A stretch of DNA of 42,711 bases from Flavobacterium solisilvae. Its GTDB lineage: Bacteria > Bacteroidota > Bacteroidia > Flavobacteriales > Flavobacteriaceae. The DNA lies in NCBI RefSeq assembly GCF_012911605.1, contig NZ_JAAMPT010000192.1, forward strand, positions 1 to 42,711. The letters are read 5' to 3'. Shown here one piece after another: positions 26,409-34,597 of this stretch. The notes under the pieces are model-generated. The model had not been told where the DNA came from, searched no databases, and was given only the letters and a program-made list of their open reading frames with translations. Numbering within the stretch: the first letter of the stretch is position 1; each line of letters opens with the position of its first letter. The translations under genes were made by a program, and so were the position numbers.

Positions 26409-28160
26409 TTAATCATTCATCGAAATTAAGAACTCTTCGTTGTTTCGTGTTTTCTTGATTTTATCATTTATGGTATCCATTGCTTCTACTGGGTTCATAT
26501 CGGCAAGGAATTTGCGTAAAATCCACATTCTTTGAAGTGTTTTCTCGTCAAGAAGTAAATCATCACGACGCGTACTTGAAGATGTTAAATCGATTGCAGG
26601 GAAAATTCTACGGTTAGCAATTTTTCTATCTAATTGTAACTCCATGTTTCCTGTTCCTTTAAATTCTTCAAAGATAACTTCGTCCATTTTGGAACCTGTT
26701 TCGGTTAAAGCTGTGGCAATGATGCTTAACGAACCGCCATTTTCAACATTACGCGCAGCACCAAAGAAACGTTTTGGTTTTTGTAACGCATTGGCATCAA
26801 CTCCACCCGAAAGTACTTTTCCTGATGCGGGTTGAACTGTATTGTAAGCTCTTGCTAAACGCGTAATTGAATCTAAAAGAATAACCACATCGTGACCACA
26901 TTCTACCAAACGTTTTGCTTTTTCCAAAACAATATTGGCTACTTTCACATGTCGATCTGCTGGTTCGTCAAAAGTTGAAGCAATCACTTCACCACGAACG
27001 CTGCGTTGCATATCAGTAACTTCTTCTGGACGTTCGTCAATTAGTAAAACTAACAAATATACTTCCGGATGATTAGCCGCAATTGCATTGGCTATATCTT
27101 TCAGCAACATGGTTTTACCCGTTTTTGGTTGTGCTACAATCATTCCACGTTGACCTTTTCCTATTGGCGAAAACAAATCAATAACTCGTGTTGAAATGCT
27201 AGCTTGTTTATCGGCAATGTTGAATTTTTCTTGTGGAAATATTGGCGTCAAATGTTCAAATGAAACTCTATCGCGAACGACTTGTGGATCATGACCATTA
27301 ATTTTCAAAACTTTTACTAATGGAAAGAATTTTTCACCTTCTTTTGGCGGACGAACAACACCTTTTACAGTGTCACCTGTTTTTAAACCAAATAAACGAA
27401 TTTGTGATGTTGATAGATAAATATCATCTGGCGAAGCCAAATAGTTATAATCAGAAGAACGAAGGAAACCATAACCATCGGGCATCATTTCAAGAACGCC
27501 TTCGCTTTCAATAATTCCGTCGAATTCATAATCGGCATCGCGGAAATTATTGTTCTTTTTTCCTTTATAGTTTGGGTTATTGATATTCGCATTGTGATTG
27601 CCGTTACCATTTCCATTGCCATTTTGGTGTTTTGGTTTTGGCTCGCGATTATTTTCGGTATTTTGATTGTTTTTTGTTTCAGAAACAGTTGCTTCTTCGG
27701 TAGTAGTTGAAACAGTTGCAATTTCTTCTGTTGCAATTTCTTCTGTTGCAGTTTCTTCTGATGCAATTTCTTGCTTGGTTGGTTCAGGAGTATTTTTGTT
27801 CTTTTTTTCGAACGGTTTCTTGAACTTTGGATTTTTATTTTGAACTGGTTGCTTTTCTTCTTCAGCTACTTCAACTTTTGCTGGTTCTGGAGTTTCGGCT
27901 GCAAATAAATCGCTTTGATTATTTTCTTTACTTTTCGCAGGAACAATTCGTGTTCTTTTACTTTTATTTTCCGCTGGTTTTTCAACGGCAGTTTTTGGAG
28001 TTTCTTTTTTCTCTTCTTCAAGAGATTTGTTTTGGTGTTCCAAAATTTGGGCAATTAATGTATCTTTTTTGGCACCAGTAACTTTTATGGTTTTTGCTAA
28101 TTTAGCAATTTCTTGAAGCTCAGCAAGCTTCATTTCCTTTAACGCAGAAATATCAAACAT
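26409..28160 (-). CDS. rho: Transcription termination factor Rho with long disordered insertion
   Basis: 583 residues, far longer than the 419 of E. coli. Residues 1-43 are the Rho N-terminal helical domain ([20 protein letters not shown]). Residues about 45-215 are low complexity: Lys/Glu/Pro-rich, then EEIAT repeats, then an Asn/Gly stretch. The RNA-binding cold-shock-like domain follows ([20 protein letters not shown]), then the ATPase with [17 protein letters not shown] (Walker A near 343-350), [30 protein letters not shown] and the Q/R loops. It is a ring helicase that ends transcription. In Bacteroides thetaiotaomicron the Rho insertion drives phase separation; this insertion may do likewise. 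It stands alone as a transcription unit. Confidence 0.96.
   Translation of the reverse strand: MFDISALKEMKLAELQEIAKLAKTIKVTGAKKDTLIAQILEHQNKSLEEEKKETPKTAVEKPAENKSKRTRIVPAKSKENNQSDLFAAETPEPAKVEVAEEEKQPVQNKNPKFKKPFEKKNKNTPEPTKQEIASEETATEEIATEEIATVSTTTEEATVSETKNNQNTENNREPKPKHQNGNGNGNGNHNANINNPNYKGKKNNNFRDADYEFDGIIESEGVLEMMPDGYGFLRSSDYNYLASPDDIYLSTSQIRLFGLKTGDTVKGVVRPPKEGEKFFPLVKVLKINGHDPQVVRDRVSFEHLTPIFPQEKFNIADKQASISTRVIDLFSPIGKGQRGMIVAQPKTGKTMLLKDIANAIAANHPEVYLLVLLIDERPEEVTDMQRSVRGEVIASTFDEPADRHVKVANIVLEKAKRLVECGHDVVILLDSITRLARAYNTVQPASGKVLSGGVDANALQKPKRFFGAARNVENGGSLSIIATALTETGSKMDEVIFEEFKGTGNMELQLDRKIANRRIFPAIDLTSSSTRRDDLLLDEKTLQRMWILRKFLADMNPVEAMDTINDKIKKTRNNEEFLISMND
27715..27774 (-). repeat. 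Four 15-bp tandem repeats in the rho insertion
   Basis: GTTGCAATTTCTTCT occurs twice exactly and twice with one to three changes, at 27715, 27730, 27745 and 27760. It codes for a repeated Glu-Glu-Ile-Ala-Thr unit. The repeat keeps the frame and could change in number. Confidence 0.85.
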
Positions 28161-28319
28161 GTATAATAAATGTGACTTTTAATTTGGGTTGAGAAATTAA
28201 AATAATGTGTGGAAAAATTTTTAATTGAAATAGTCCGAAGAATGAAGTACTTACGGATTTGTTATGCAATAATACAAATAAATTTTTATCATACAATAGT
28301 AATTTAAAAAAAGAAACTA

Positions 28320-28327
28320 TATTTTTG
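28320..28327 (+). promoter_or_regulatory. Predicted -7 box of the DUF4293 gene
   Basis: TATTTTTG matches TAnnTTTG; its last G is the G of a possible GTG start at 28327, so that start cannot be used and the ATG at 28345 is chosen. Confidence 0.45.
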
Positions 28328-28344
28328 TGCATCAAATTTTGAAA

Positions 28345-28752
28345 ATGTTTAGACCACAGACCTATTATTTAATTGTATCGCTGATAATTTCAGGAATAGT
28401 GCCGTTTTTCGCTCCGTTGTGGAAAGATGCTTCGGGTACTTCTTTTTATTTTATGATGGATATTGTTTACGTAGCTTTATTTGGTTTGAGCGCAACTTTG
28501 TCGCTATTAAGCATTTTATCACACGCAAAAAGACAACAACAATTTGTCATGGGCAGATTGAATATGATATTGAATTTAATTTTATTAGGATTATTTGTGT
28601 ATCGAACGCTAAACGCATCTGGAGAAACAGCTATTTCTGAGAAAGGTGTTGGGATGTTCTTACCTATTTTTTCTATCGTATTTTTGGTTTTGGCCAACAA
28701 AGCCATCAAAAAGGACGAAGATCTCGTAAAATCTGTGGATCGATTACGATAA
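28345..28752 (+). CDS. DUF4293-like small membrane protein
   Basis: 135 residues from the ATG at 28345 (MFRPQTYYLIVSLIISGIVP). Four predicted transmembrane helices: near residues 7-24, 35-55, 74-92 and 106-122, with a short basic loop (HAKRQQQ) between the second and third. This matches the DUF4293 family found next to rho in many Bacteroidota. The function is unknown. It is divergent from rho with about 180 bp between them. Confidence 0.7.
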   Translation: MFRPQTYYLIVSLIISGIVPFFAPLWKDASGTSFYFMMDIVYVALFGLSATLSLLSILSHAKRQQQFVMGRLNMILNLILLGLFVYRTLNASGETAISEKGVGMFLPIFSIVFLVLANKAIKKDEDLVKSVDRLR

Positions 28753-28774
28753 ACCTATAAACTTAGTTTTTTAG

Positions 28775-28820
28775 TGCTGCAAAAAACCCATCCGCTTAGC
28801 GTGATGGGTTTTTTATTTTT
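28775..28820 (+). terminator. Terminator after the DUF4293 gene
   Basis: CCCATC and GATGGG arms extended by CGC/GCG with one bulged base, As before and TTTTTT after. It may also serve the three-gene operon on the other strand. Confidence 0.8.
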
Positions 28821-28890
28821 GAGTTTTAATCAATTTTTTAAATAAAAAATTTTATAATAAAGTTTTGGCATAAATTAAAACCTACTTATA

Positions 28891-29301
28891 TCAAGGTTCA
28901 GCTTTCTTCTCTTGTGACAATTTTATAAAGTTTATTGGAGGTAATAAAATAGGACTTATGTTAGCTTTCAATGACGTTGTTGCAACATGTTCTCTAATAA
29001 AAGGAAAAATTATTGCTGGCCCATTTGCTTTTGAAAACTTATCAACTGGTAAGTCATTTGTATCTCCAATCTCGAAAAGTCCTACAAATTTATTAAAAAA
29101 TCTATATTGAACTTCCTTATCTATTTTCCCTTCAACAGTTAACGATAATGCTATAATAAGCTTGTCATCAACAATACTATCTTCAACATCAATATCAACA
29201 TGATTCTTTAATTCTTCCGATTCAAAATTAATGTTTGAAGCTCTATTGAATTCACTATTAATCAATGTAATAGACAATAGTTTATAATTTTTTTTTTCCA
29301 T
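28891..29301 (-). CDS. SecB-like chaperone
   Basis: 136 residues. The C-terminal half shows the SecB signature: GPAIIFPFIREHVATTSLKA, then SPILLPPINF, equivalent to E. coli SecB ARE...RGTFPxLxLAPVNF, while the N-terminal half is a beta sheet with the pattern of the fold (LLSITLINSEFNR, DKLIIALSLTVEG, YRFFNKFVGLFEI). Canonical SecB holds exported proteins unfolded, but SecB-like proteins also act as chaperones of antitoxins in toxin-antitoxin-chaperone modules. It is the last gene of a tight operon; its ATG shares a base with the preceding stop (29301). The context favours the antitoxin-type role over general export, though this is inference. Confidence 0.78.
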   Translation of the reverse strand: MEKKNYKLLSITLINSEFNRASNINFESEELKNHVDIDVEDSIVDDKLIIALSLTVEGKIDKEVQYRFFNKFVGLFEIGDTNDLPVDKFSKANGPAIIFPFIREHVATTSLKANISPILLPPINFIKLSQEKKAEP

Positions 29302-29852
29302 TACGCAGCCATTAATTCGGTTTTTTCTACATCTTCTATTTCAAAAGATGGTAAAGCTTTATTATTATTTACAAATTCATTTAACTTCGAATTCCTACTA
29401 ATATCTATTTTATAGTCAAATGTGTTTGTTTTTAATTCCGACAAATACTGTTCGAAATCTAACTGTAAATCTATTTTGTATTCAGCTAATAATCTTTTAA
29501 TATTAAAATGTAAAAGATTAGTAGTTTCTTTAGAATAACTATAATTTTCCAAAAGAACTTGACTAACTGTTAATATAGGTTTTGTCTCTAAAATAAACTG
29601 AGGATTTTCAACCCTAGTTCTTGAATTTTCCGATACAAAAGCTAAACTTTCATTTGGAAATTTATCATAAAATTCTTTTTTAATTATTATTTCACATTCA
29701 ATATAATCATCCGATTGAAAAACATCATAAGGAAAAACTTCAATTATATGAGTATTAATATCAAAATCATGTTCATAATAAATTTTAATTTCCGGAAATT
29801 TATTATGTAATTCTTTTAATTTATAAATTAAAAATTCTTTTGCTGTATTCAT
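29301..29852 (-). CDS. Unknown protein between HEPN-like and SecB-like genes, candidate chaperone client
   Basis: 183 residues; I do not recognise a family. Residues 1-95 look like an alpha/beta domain (KELHNKFPEIKIYYEHDFDI, IIEVFPYDVFQSDDYIECEI). The middle is mostly helical (LLHFNIKRLLAEYKIDLQLD). The tail (NNNKALPSFEIEDVEKTELM and AA) has hydrophobic residues between acidic ones and could be a chaperone-addiction segment like those of SecB-dependent antitoxins. It has no signal peptide or membrane segment. The ATG overlaps the upstream stop by four bases and its stop overlaps the next start by one, which shows strong coupling. If the operon is a toxin-antitoxin-chaperone system, this would be the antitoxin. 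Confidence 0.75.
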   Translation of the reverse strand: MNTAKEFLIYKLKELHNKFPEIKIYYEHDFDINTHIIEVFPYDVFQSDDYIECEIIIKKEFYDKFPNESLAFVSENSRTRVENPQFILETKPILTVSQVLLENYSYSKETTNLLHFNIKRLLAEYKIDLQLDFEQYLSELKTNTFDYKIDISRNSKLNEFVNNNKALPSFEIEDVEKTELMAA

Positions 29853-30262
29853 GGTAAAAATGTTGATTTTAACAATCTTATAACTCTATTACTTATTCTT
29901 AAAGCTTCATCACTATCGTCAGGAACAATAATTTCGTCCTTGTAATCTGATTTTTTTCTTAATATCTTCAAATCATTAAGATCTCTATCTAAATCATTTG
30001 CTTCACGAGCTGTTTTACCTTTTTTCTTAAATTCATCACAACACAATCGTATCAAAAAAATATGAGAATCTTTACCTTTACACATATTATCCAAATCACT
30101 ATAGCTTATCCCAAGATGATTTTTTAATGAATACATAATACGCTGAAAACTTCCATAATATGAACAATGAACACTGGATGAGTGTAACCCTTTTGCTATT
30201 AACAATTCTGCTGCATCAATATTATTATCAGATTTATCCCTTATTTTCAACTCTGTATACAA
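29849..30262 (-). CDS. HEPN-like domain protein, candidate toxin
   Basis: 137 residues. It has the helical pattern of small HEPN proteins (UPF0332-like): DAAELLIAKGLHSSSVHCSY, YGSF, then a long loop and LKILRKKSDYKDEI, which mirrors the family RxxxADY block, followed by a last helix DEALRISNRVIRLL. I see no classic R-x4-6-H RNase motif, so catalysis is uncertain. The start codon is TTG (30260-30262): a stop lies three codons upstream and the next in-frame ATG would remove the first helix. It is first in the three-gene operon; no clear TAnnTTTG box was found. The region looks more AT-rich than its neighbours, which would suit acquired DNA. Confidence 0.65.
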   Translation of the reverse strand: MYTELKIRDKSDNNIDAAELLIAKGLHSSSVHCSYYGSFQRIMYSLKNHLGISYSDLDNMCKGKDSHIFLIRLCCDEFKKKGKTAREANDLDRDLNDLKILRKKSDYKDEIIVPDDSDEALRISNRVIRLLKSTFLP

Positions 30263-30453
30263 TATTTGTTAAAGATAGTAAACTATTCCAGTATATAATA
30301 CTAAAAGCAAAGGTTTAATATATAAGTACTTCGAAACAAGACATCAAATATAATAATTTTACAATACAAATAAAGTTTTAGAAAAATATTCTCTTTCTTT
30401 TAAAAAAATTGTAAACAGATTTAGTAAATCTCATATTATTTTAAAAACAAATC

Positions 30454-30948
30454 CTACTTCTTCCCTATTTCAATAATCTCCAAATTTTGGATTTTATCGC
30501 CGACGATTTCAAAGCGAAGCATCGTTCGTACTTGGTGAAAGCCATAAATACCACAAGCTCCGGGATTCATGTGCAATAAATTTAAGGTTTTATCAAACTG
30601 TACTTTTAAAATATGTGAATGTCCGCAGATGAAAAGCTTTGGCGGATTTTGTTGAATTTCTGTGCGAATGGCTTGGTTGTATTTTCCAGGATAACCGCCA
30701 ATATGCGTTATCCAAACCTCCACATTTTCACAAAAAAAACGATTGTTCAACGGGAATTCCATTCGGGCTTTGTCGTCATCAATATTTCCGTAAACCGCGC
30801 GAAGTGGTTTTAGTTTTTTTATCGCATCGGTTACAGCCAAATCGCCAATATCTCCAGCATGCCAAACCTCATCAGCTTGGTTGACATATTTTAAAATGGT
30901 ATCATCAATATGACTATGCGTATCGGAAAGTAAGAGGATTTTGGTCAA
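30454..30948 (-). CDS. YfcE/MJ0936-type metallophosphoesterase
   Basis: 164 residues with the calcineurin-like metal-site motifs in order: LLLSDTHSH (D8, H10), WHAGDIGD, VYGNIDDD, WITHIGGYPG, and FICGHSHI with the two final His. It probably cleaves phosphodiesters with Mn or similar metals; the natural substrate is unknown. The start appears to be a TTG (MTKILLL), since the ATG just upstream is out of frame and a stop lies four codons earlier. It is divergent from the beta-barrel gene. Confidence 0.88.
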   Translation of the reverse strand: MTKILLLSDTHSHIDDTILKYVNQADEVWHAGDIGDLAVTDAIKKLKPLRAVYGNIDDDKARMEFPLNNRFFCENVEVWITHIGGYPGKYNQAIRTEIQQNPPKLFICGHSHILKVQFDKTLNLLHMNPGACGIYGFHQVRTMLRFEIVGDKIQNLEIIEIGKK

Positions 30949-31021
30949 AACATTAATTTATATTTTGCTAAATTATGGTATTGAAAGCAAAAATTATTAC
31001 TTTTGAAAAAATTTTGTTTTA

Positions 31022-31663
31022 ATGAGAAAAATAATACTTCGTTCCTTACTTTTACTATTTCCTATTTTACTACAAGCTCAGATTAAATCTGAAATTAAAC
31101 CAAAATACATCATAGGTTTTAATGCTATTTTAAATTATTCAGACATTTATGGAAAACATCAAATGGCTAAAGATTTTGGAGCTACTTTTAACTATTCAGC
31201 TGGAATTTCATTTGAATATAAGCTTGCTAAAAATTGGTCTTTATTAACCAATATTAATTATGACCGAAAATTTACAAAGTATAATTTCAAAGGAAATCCT
31301 TTTCAATCATCATACAAATCTGAGCTTAATTTAGAATATATTTCTGTACCGATATTAGCAAAATATTACTTTCCAAATACTTTTATTTATGCTACTGGAG
31401 GTTTTTATTATAGTAAATTACTTCAAGCAAAAAACTATAATGACGGAGTTTTAAACGATATTGATTTTAAAGATGTTTTTGAAAAAGATGATTTTGGTGT
31501 AGTAACTGGAATTGGTTTACAATTTTATGAAAATGAAAAGGAAACAAATGCCATGAACATTGAAATACGAAACAATTTTGGTCTTAAAGATATCGGTGGT
31601 TATTTTTCTGGAATAAAAACAAATTCAGTATACTTAATGCTCAATTATACTATGGAATTATAA
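31022..31663 (+). CDS. Outer-membrane beta-barrel protein (PorT-like family)
   Basis: 213 residues. Signal peptide MRKIILRSLLLLFPILLQA then QIKSE. The mature part consists of alternating amphipathic strands with aromatic girdle residues, for example YSAGISFEYKLAKNWSLLTN, LEYISVPILAKYYF, and a last strand SVYLMLNYTMEL ending in a hydrophobic residue, as outer-membrane barrels do. This pattern suits an eight-strand outer_membrane_beta-barrel family. The cargo or role is unknown. A TACTTTTG box is at 30998-31005. Confidence 0.8.
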   Translation: MRKIILRSLLLLFPILLQAQIKSEIKPKYIIGFNAILNYSDIYGKHQMAKDFGATFNYSAGISFEYKLAKNWSLLTNINYDRKFTKYNFKGNPFQSSYKSELNLEYISVPILAKYYFPNTFIYATGGFYYSKLLQAKNYNDGVLNDIDFKDVFEKDDFGVVTGIGLQFYENEKETNAMNIEIRNNFGLKDIGGYFSGIKTNSVYLMLNYTMEL

Positions 31664-31692
31664 AAAAAATCCGCCATTCAGCGGATTTTAAA
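31664..31692. terminator. Bidirectional terminator, beta-barrel gene and cco operon
   Basis: AAATCCGC and GCGGATTT arms around a 6-base loop with A and T runs on both sides. It separates the barrel gene (+) from ydcH (-), the last gene of the cco transcript. Confidence 0.85.
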
Positions 31693-31923
31693 CTATTGTT
31701 TTAGTAATTCTAGCAATGCATCTTTAATATGTAATAGTTGAGCTTTCTTTTCATGAGCAAAATCATCTGAAGTTGATTCTATTCCTGTATTAATTCGATG
31801 AATTTGATGCTCTAACTCGTGGTATTCGTCAAATAATTTTCTGAAATGTACATCAGAAACTTTTAACTCATGAATTCGCTCTTGATATTCTGGGAATTCG
31901 TGTAATAAATCGTGTCTTTCCAT
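31693..31923 (-). CDS. YdcH-family (DUF465) small protein
   Basis: 76 residues, helical: HDLLHEFPEYQERIHELKVS, then FRKLFDEYHELEHQIHRINT and the end KAQLLHIKDALLELLKQ. This matches DUF465/YdcH, small coiled-coil proteins of unknown function. It lies 19 bp after the SafE-like gene, so it is probably on the cco mRNA. Confidence 0.8.
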   Translation of the reverse strand: MERHDLLHEFPEYQERIHELKVSDVHFRKLFDEYHELEHQIHRINTGIESTSDDFAHEKKAQLLHIKDALLELLKQ

Positions 31924-31942
31924 ATTTTGTTTTTATTAATTT

Positions 31943-32650
31943 TTAATGACAATTTGGATTGGCTTGAACAAACAAACTTTGTTCTGCCGGAGAAATAAAT
32001 GGTATTCCAAGTGACAAACCTCTGAGAATAAATAATATCCCAATTCCGATAGTTATGATAGGAATTATTCGTTGCAATTTACTTCGTAACGGAACGCTCA
32101 TAAATCCCGAAGCATAAACCACAACACTCATCAACGGAATGGTTCCAATGCCGTAAAGCAACATATAAGCAACGCCTAAAACTTCATTTTGCATGGCAAT
32201 TGCGCCGAATAATGCAGCATAAACTAATCCGCAAGGTAACAATCCGTTTAGAAAGCCTATTGAAAATAGTGCGTCGAATGTTTTTCGTTTGAACTGATTT
32301 CCTAAACTGCTTTTGATAGACGAAATGACTTTGTAAATTGGTTTTGAGAAATTATATTGAGCAAAAACTTTTTCGGGAACAATGGCAATAATAATCATCA
32401 AAACACCAACTGCTATCGAAATATTTTGCTGAAATCCGGCAATAAAAAGTCCCTTTCCTAACAATCCAAAAGCTAATCCGAGAAAACCATAAGCGGTTAA
32501 TCTTCCTAAGTGATAGGTTAAAATTTGTAGTGCTTTTTTGGTTGGATTTTTATGGTCAACAGGAAGCATCATTGCAATTGGTCCACACATTCCAATGCAA
32601 TGTAAACTACTGATTAAACCAAAAAATAGTGCCGAAAAAAGCATATTCAA
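31943..32650 (-). CDS. SafE/DsbD-like membrane protein associated with cbb3 oxidase assembly
   Basis: 235 residues, six transmembrane helices. The first has a Cys/His motif HCIGMCGP, the second repeat contains NGLLPCGLVYAAL, and the end has CH. This sulfite-exporter TauE/SafE-like (DsbD transmembrane) family often sits in cbb3 operons and is thought to help copper handling for the oxidase. Here it follows ccoH by 2 bp, in agreement. The exact substrate is unproven. Confidence 0.82.
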   Translation of the reverse strand: MNMLFSALFFGLISSLHCIGMCGPIAMMLPVDHKNPTKKALQILTYHLGRLTAYGFLGLAFGLLGKGLFIAGFQQNISIAVGVLMIIIAIVPEKVFAQYNFSKPIYKVISSIKSSLGNQFKRKTFDALFSIGFLNGLLPCGLVYAALFGAIAMQNEVLGVAYMLLYGIGTIPLMSVVVYASGFMSVPLRSKLQRIIPIITIGIGILFILRGLSLGIPFISPAEQSLFVQANPNCH

Positions 32651-32652
32651 CT

Positions 32653-33099
32653 TTATAAATTAACCGTTTCTTTGTTTAAATAATCTACACCATCATAACT
32701 CCAATCTACAGAAATGTCCCAACGACCGTCAGCCAAATTATTTTTAGGTATGAGCAAATAAGGACTGTTCAACGAAATCGGAATTTCGAAGTCCAGCTTT
32801 TGACTTGACGGTCTGTATAAGGACACTTTTCCTTGAATTTTTGTAAAATCATATCCTTTTGGAAACGTAACTTTTATAGCTGTTGCCTCATTGGATACGC
32901 TAATTCCTTCGGTCAGATTTTGAGCGTTTTGCTCTTTTTTCATCTCTTTTTCGAAGGTTAGTTCTTTTTGATAATATTTTTCAACTACCAATTCGTTATC
33001 ATATTTGTCATTGGATTGTACTTTGAAAACGAAGTACAAAATAAAGCTCATGAACAATACAAAAGCAATGACAATTCCGGTTCCCCAATTTATTTTCAT
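32653..33099 (-). CDS. ccoH: cbb3 oxidase assembly protein CcoH (FixH)
   Basis: 148 residues. MKINWGTGIVIAFVLFMSFI forms a membrane anchor, followed by a periplasmic beta-rich domain (AIKVTFPKGYDFTKIQGKVS, LYRPSSQKLDFEI and WDISVDWSYDG). The family works with CcoI to mature the oxidase. It lies between ccoG and the SafE-like gene with 2-12 bp gaps. Confidence 0.85.
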   Translation of the reverse strand: MKINWGTGIVIAFVLFMSFILYFVFKVQSNDKYDNELVVEKYYQKELTFEKEMKKEQNAQNLTEGISVSNEATAIKVTFPKGYDFTKIQGKVSLYRPSSQKLDFEIPISLNSPYLLIPKNNLADGRWDISVDWSYDGVDYLNKETVNL

Positions 33100-33111
33100 A
33101 ATTTTTTTCTT

Positions 33112-34533
33112 TTAGTCAAAACTTCTCGGACCAGTAAAATTGGTCGTTGTTGTTTCTATTAATTTATCGTTATTGTAAACCTCAATTTTAAGCACTGTTT
33201 TTTCACCGTCGAGTTCGTTTTCAGGCAATTTCACAAACAATGCACCTTGTGTAATGCCTTGTTTTGGTACTTTAGTAAACGGATTTCCAACAAGTTTTAT
33301 TTCGCCATTAGGTTCAACCAATTTGAAGGTTACGTTGTTGAATCCAGCTGTTGTTTTGTTTATAATTTTATAATTATACAAATTCACAATTTTGTTTTCT
33401 TCGTGTTGAAATAATTGTCCTGGTGCATGAAGAATTGTAACTTCGACATCATTTCTTAGAAACAACATTCCGATGAAAACTCCAATTAAAATGGCTAAAA
33501 CTGCTATGTAACCTTTCATTCTTGTTGTAAGTTTGAATGGTTCTTTTTTGACAATTTCGTCTTCACTGGCATAACGAATAAGTCCTTTTGGCAAGCCAAC
33601 TTTTTCCATGATTGTATCGCATTCATCAATACAAGCGGTGCAATTGATACATTCTAATTGAACTCCGTTTCGAATGTCAATTCCTGTTGGACAAACGTGA
33701 ACGCAGACTTTACAATCGATACAATCGCCTTTACCGGATGCTTTTCGGTCTTCATTTTTATTGAATTTTCCTCTTCCTTTTTCGCCTTCGCCACGAACGT
33801 GATCATAAGCAACATTAATGGTTTTATTATCAAGTAAAACACCTTGCATTCTACCATAAGGACAAGCGATGATACAAACTTGCTCACGAAACCAAGCATA
33901 AATAAAATAGAAAACCGCAGTAAAAATTAGTAACGCAATTAACGTACTTTTATTCTCAATTGGTCCTTCTTTAATAAATTGAATTAGTTTATCGCTACCA
34001 ATTAAATAAGCCAAAAACACATTGGCAATAAGAAACGAAATGATAAAAAAGATAAACCATTTGGTCAAACGTTTTCTAATTTTTTCGGAATCCCAAGCTT
34101 GTTTTTCTAAACGCATTTGTTGTGCTCTATCGCCATCAATCCAAAATTCAATTCGGCGAAAAACCATTTCCATAAAAATGGTTTGCGGACAAAACCAACC
34201 ACAAAATATTCTTCCAAAAGCAACCGTAAACAATGCCAATCCTACAACTCCAATAATCATCGAGATTACAAAAAGATGAAAATCCTGTGGCCAAAACGGA
34301 AAGCTGAAAATATTGAAACGTCTTTCTAAAACATTGAACATCAAAAATTGATTGCCGTTGATTTTAACAAAAGGCGCAGCAATTAAAAATGCCAGTAAAA
34401 AATAGCTCAGTAATTTTCGTTTATCATAAAAACGTCCAAAAGGCTTTTTCGGGAAAATAAATACACGTTTTCCTTTGGCATCAATAGTTGAAATGCTATC
34501 TCTGAAACTTTCATCATGTTGATTCTCTTCCAT
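33112..34533 (-). CDS. ccoG: CcoG (FixG/RdxA) ferredoxin-type cbb3 accessory protein
   Basis: 473 residues from the ATG at 34533 (MEENQHDESFRD); the frame extends upstream to 34581, but the CcoG family starts near here. Several membrane helices are followed by two 4Fe-4S clusters: GDCIDCKVCVHVCPTGIDI and LECINCTACIDECDTI, and earlier the FCPQTIFMEMVFRR and CPYGRMQ motifs. The C-terminal Ig-like FixG_C domain ends in NFTGPRSFD. CcoG reduces copper during oxidase assembly. It is in the middle of the operon. Confidence 0.92.
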   Translation of the reverse strand: MEENQHDESFRDSISTIDAKGKRVFIFPKKPFGRFYDKRKLLSYFLLAFLIAAPFVKINGNQFLMFNVLERRFNIFSFPFWPQDFHLFVISMIIGVVGLALFTVAFGRIFCGWFCPQTIFMEMVFRRIEFWIDGDRAQQMRLEKQAWDSEKIRKRLTKWFIFFIISFLIANVFLAYLIGSDKLIQFIKEGPIENKSTLIALLIFTAVFYFIYAWFREQVCIIACPYGRMQGVLLDNKTINVAYDHVRGEGEKGRGKFNKNEDRKASGKGDCIDCKVCVHVCPTGIDIRNGVQLECINCTACIDECDTIMEKVGLPKGLIRYASEDEIVKKEPFKLTTRMKGYIAVLAILIGVFIGMLFLRNDVEVTILHAPGQLFQHEENKIVNLYNYKIINKTTAGFNNVTFKLVEPNGEIKLVGNPFTKVPKQGITQGALFVKLPENELDGEKTVLKIEVYNNDKLIETTTTNFTGPRSFD

Positions 34534-34597
34534 TTTGTTTCTTTTTATATTGGACAAGAAAGGTTTTGAATAATACTCCAAAACCTTCCATACTTAA

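Noticed and set aside
28856..30381. AATAAAGTTTTRG on both sides of the HEPN-SecB operon (28856 and 30369) as an insertion direct repeat
   Set aside because: Only 13 bases of AT-rich sequence with one mismatch; easily due to chance.
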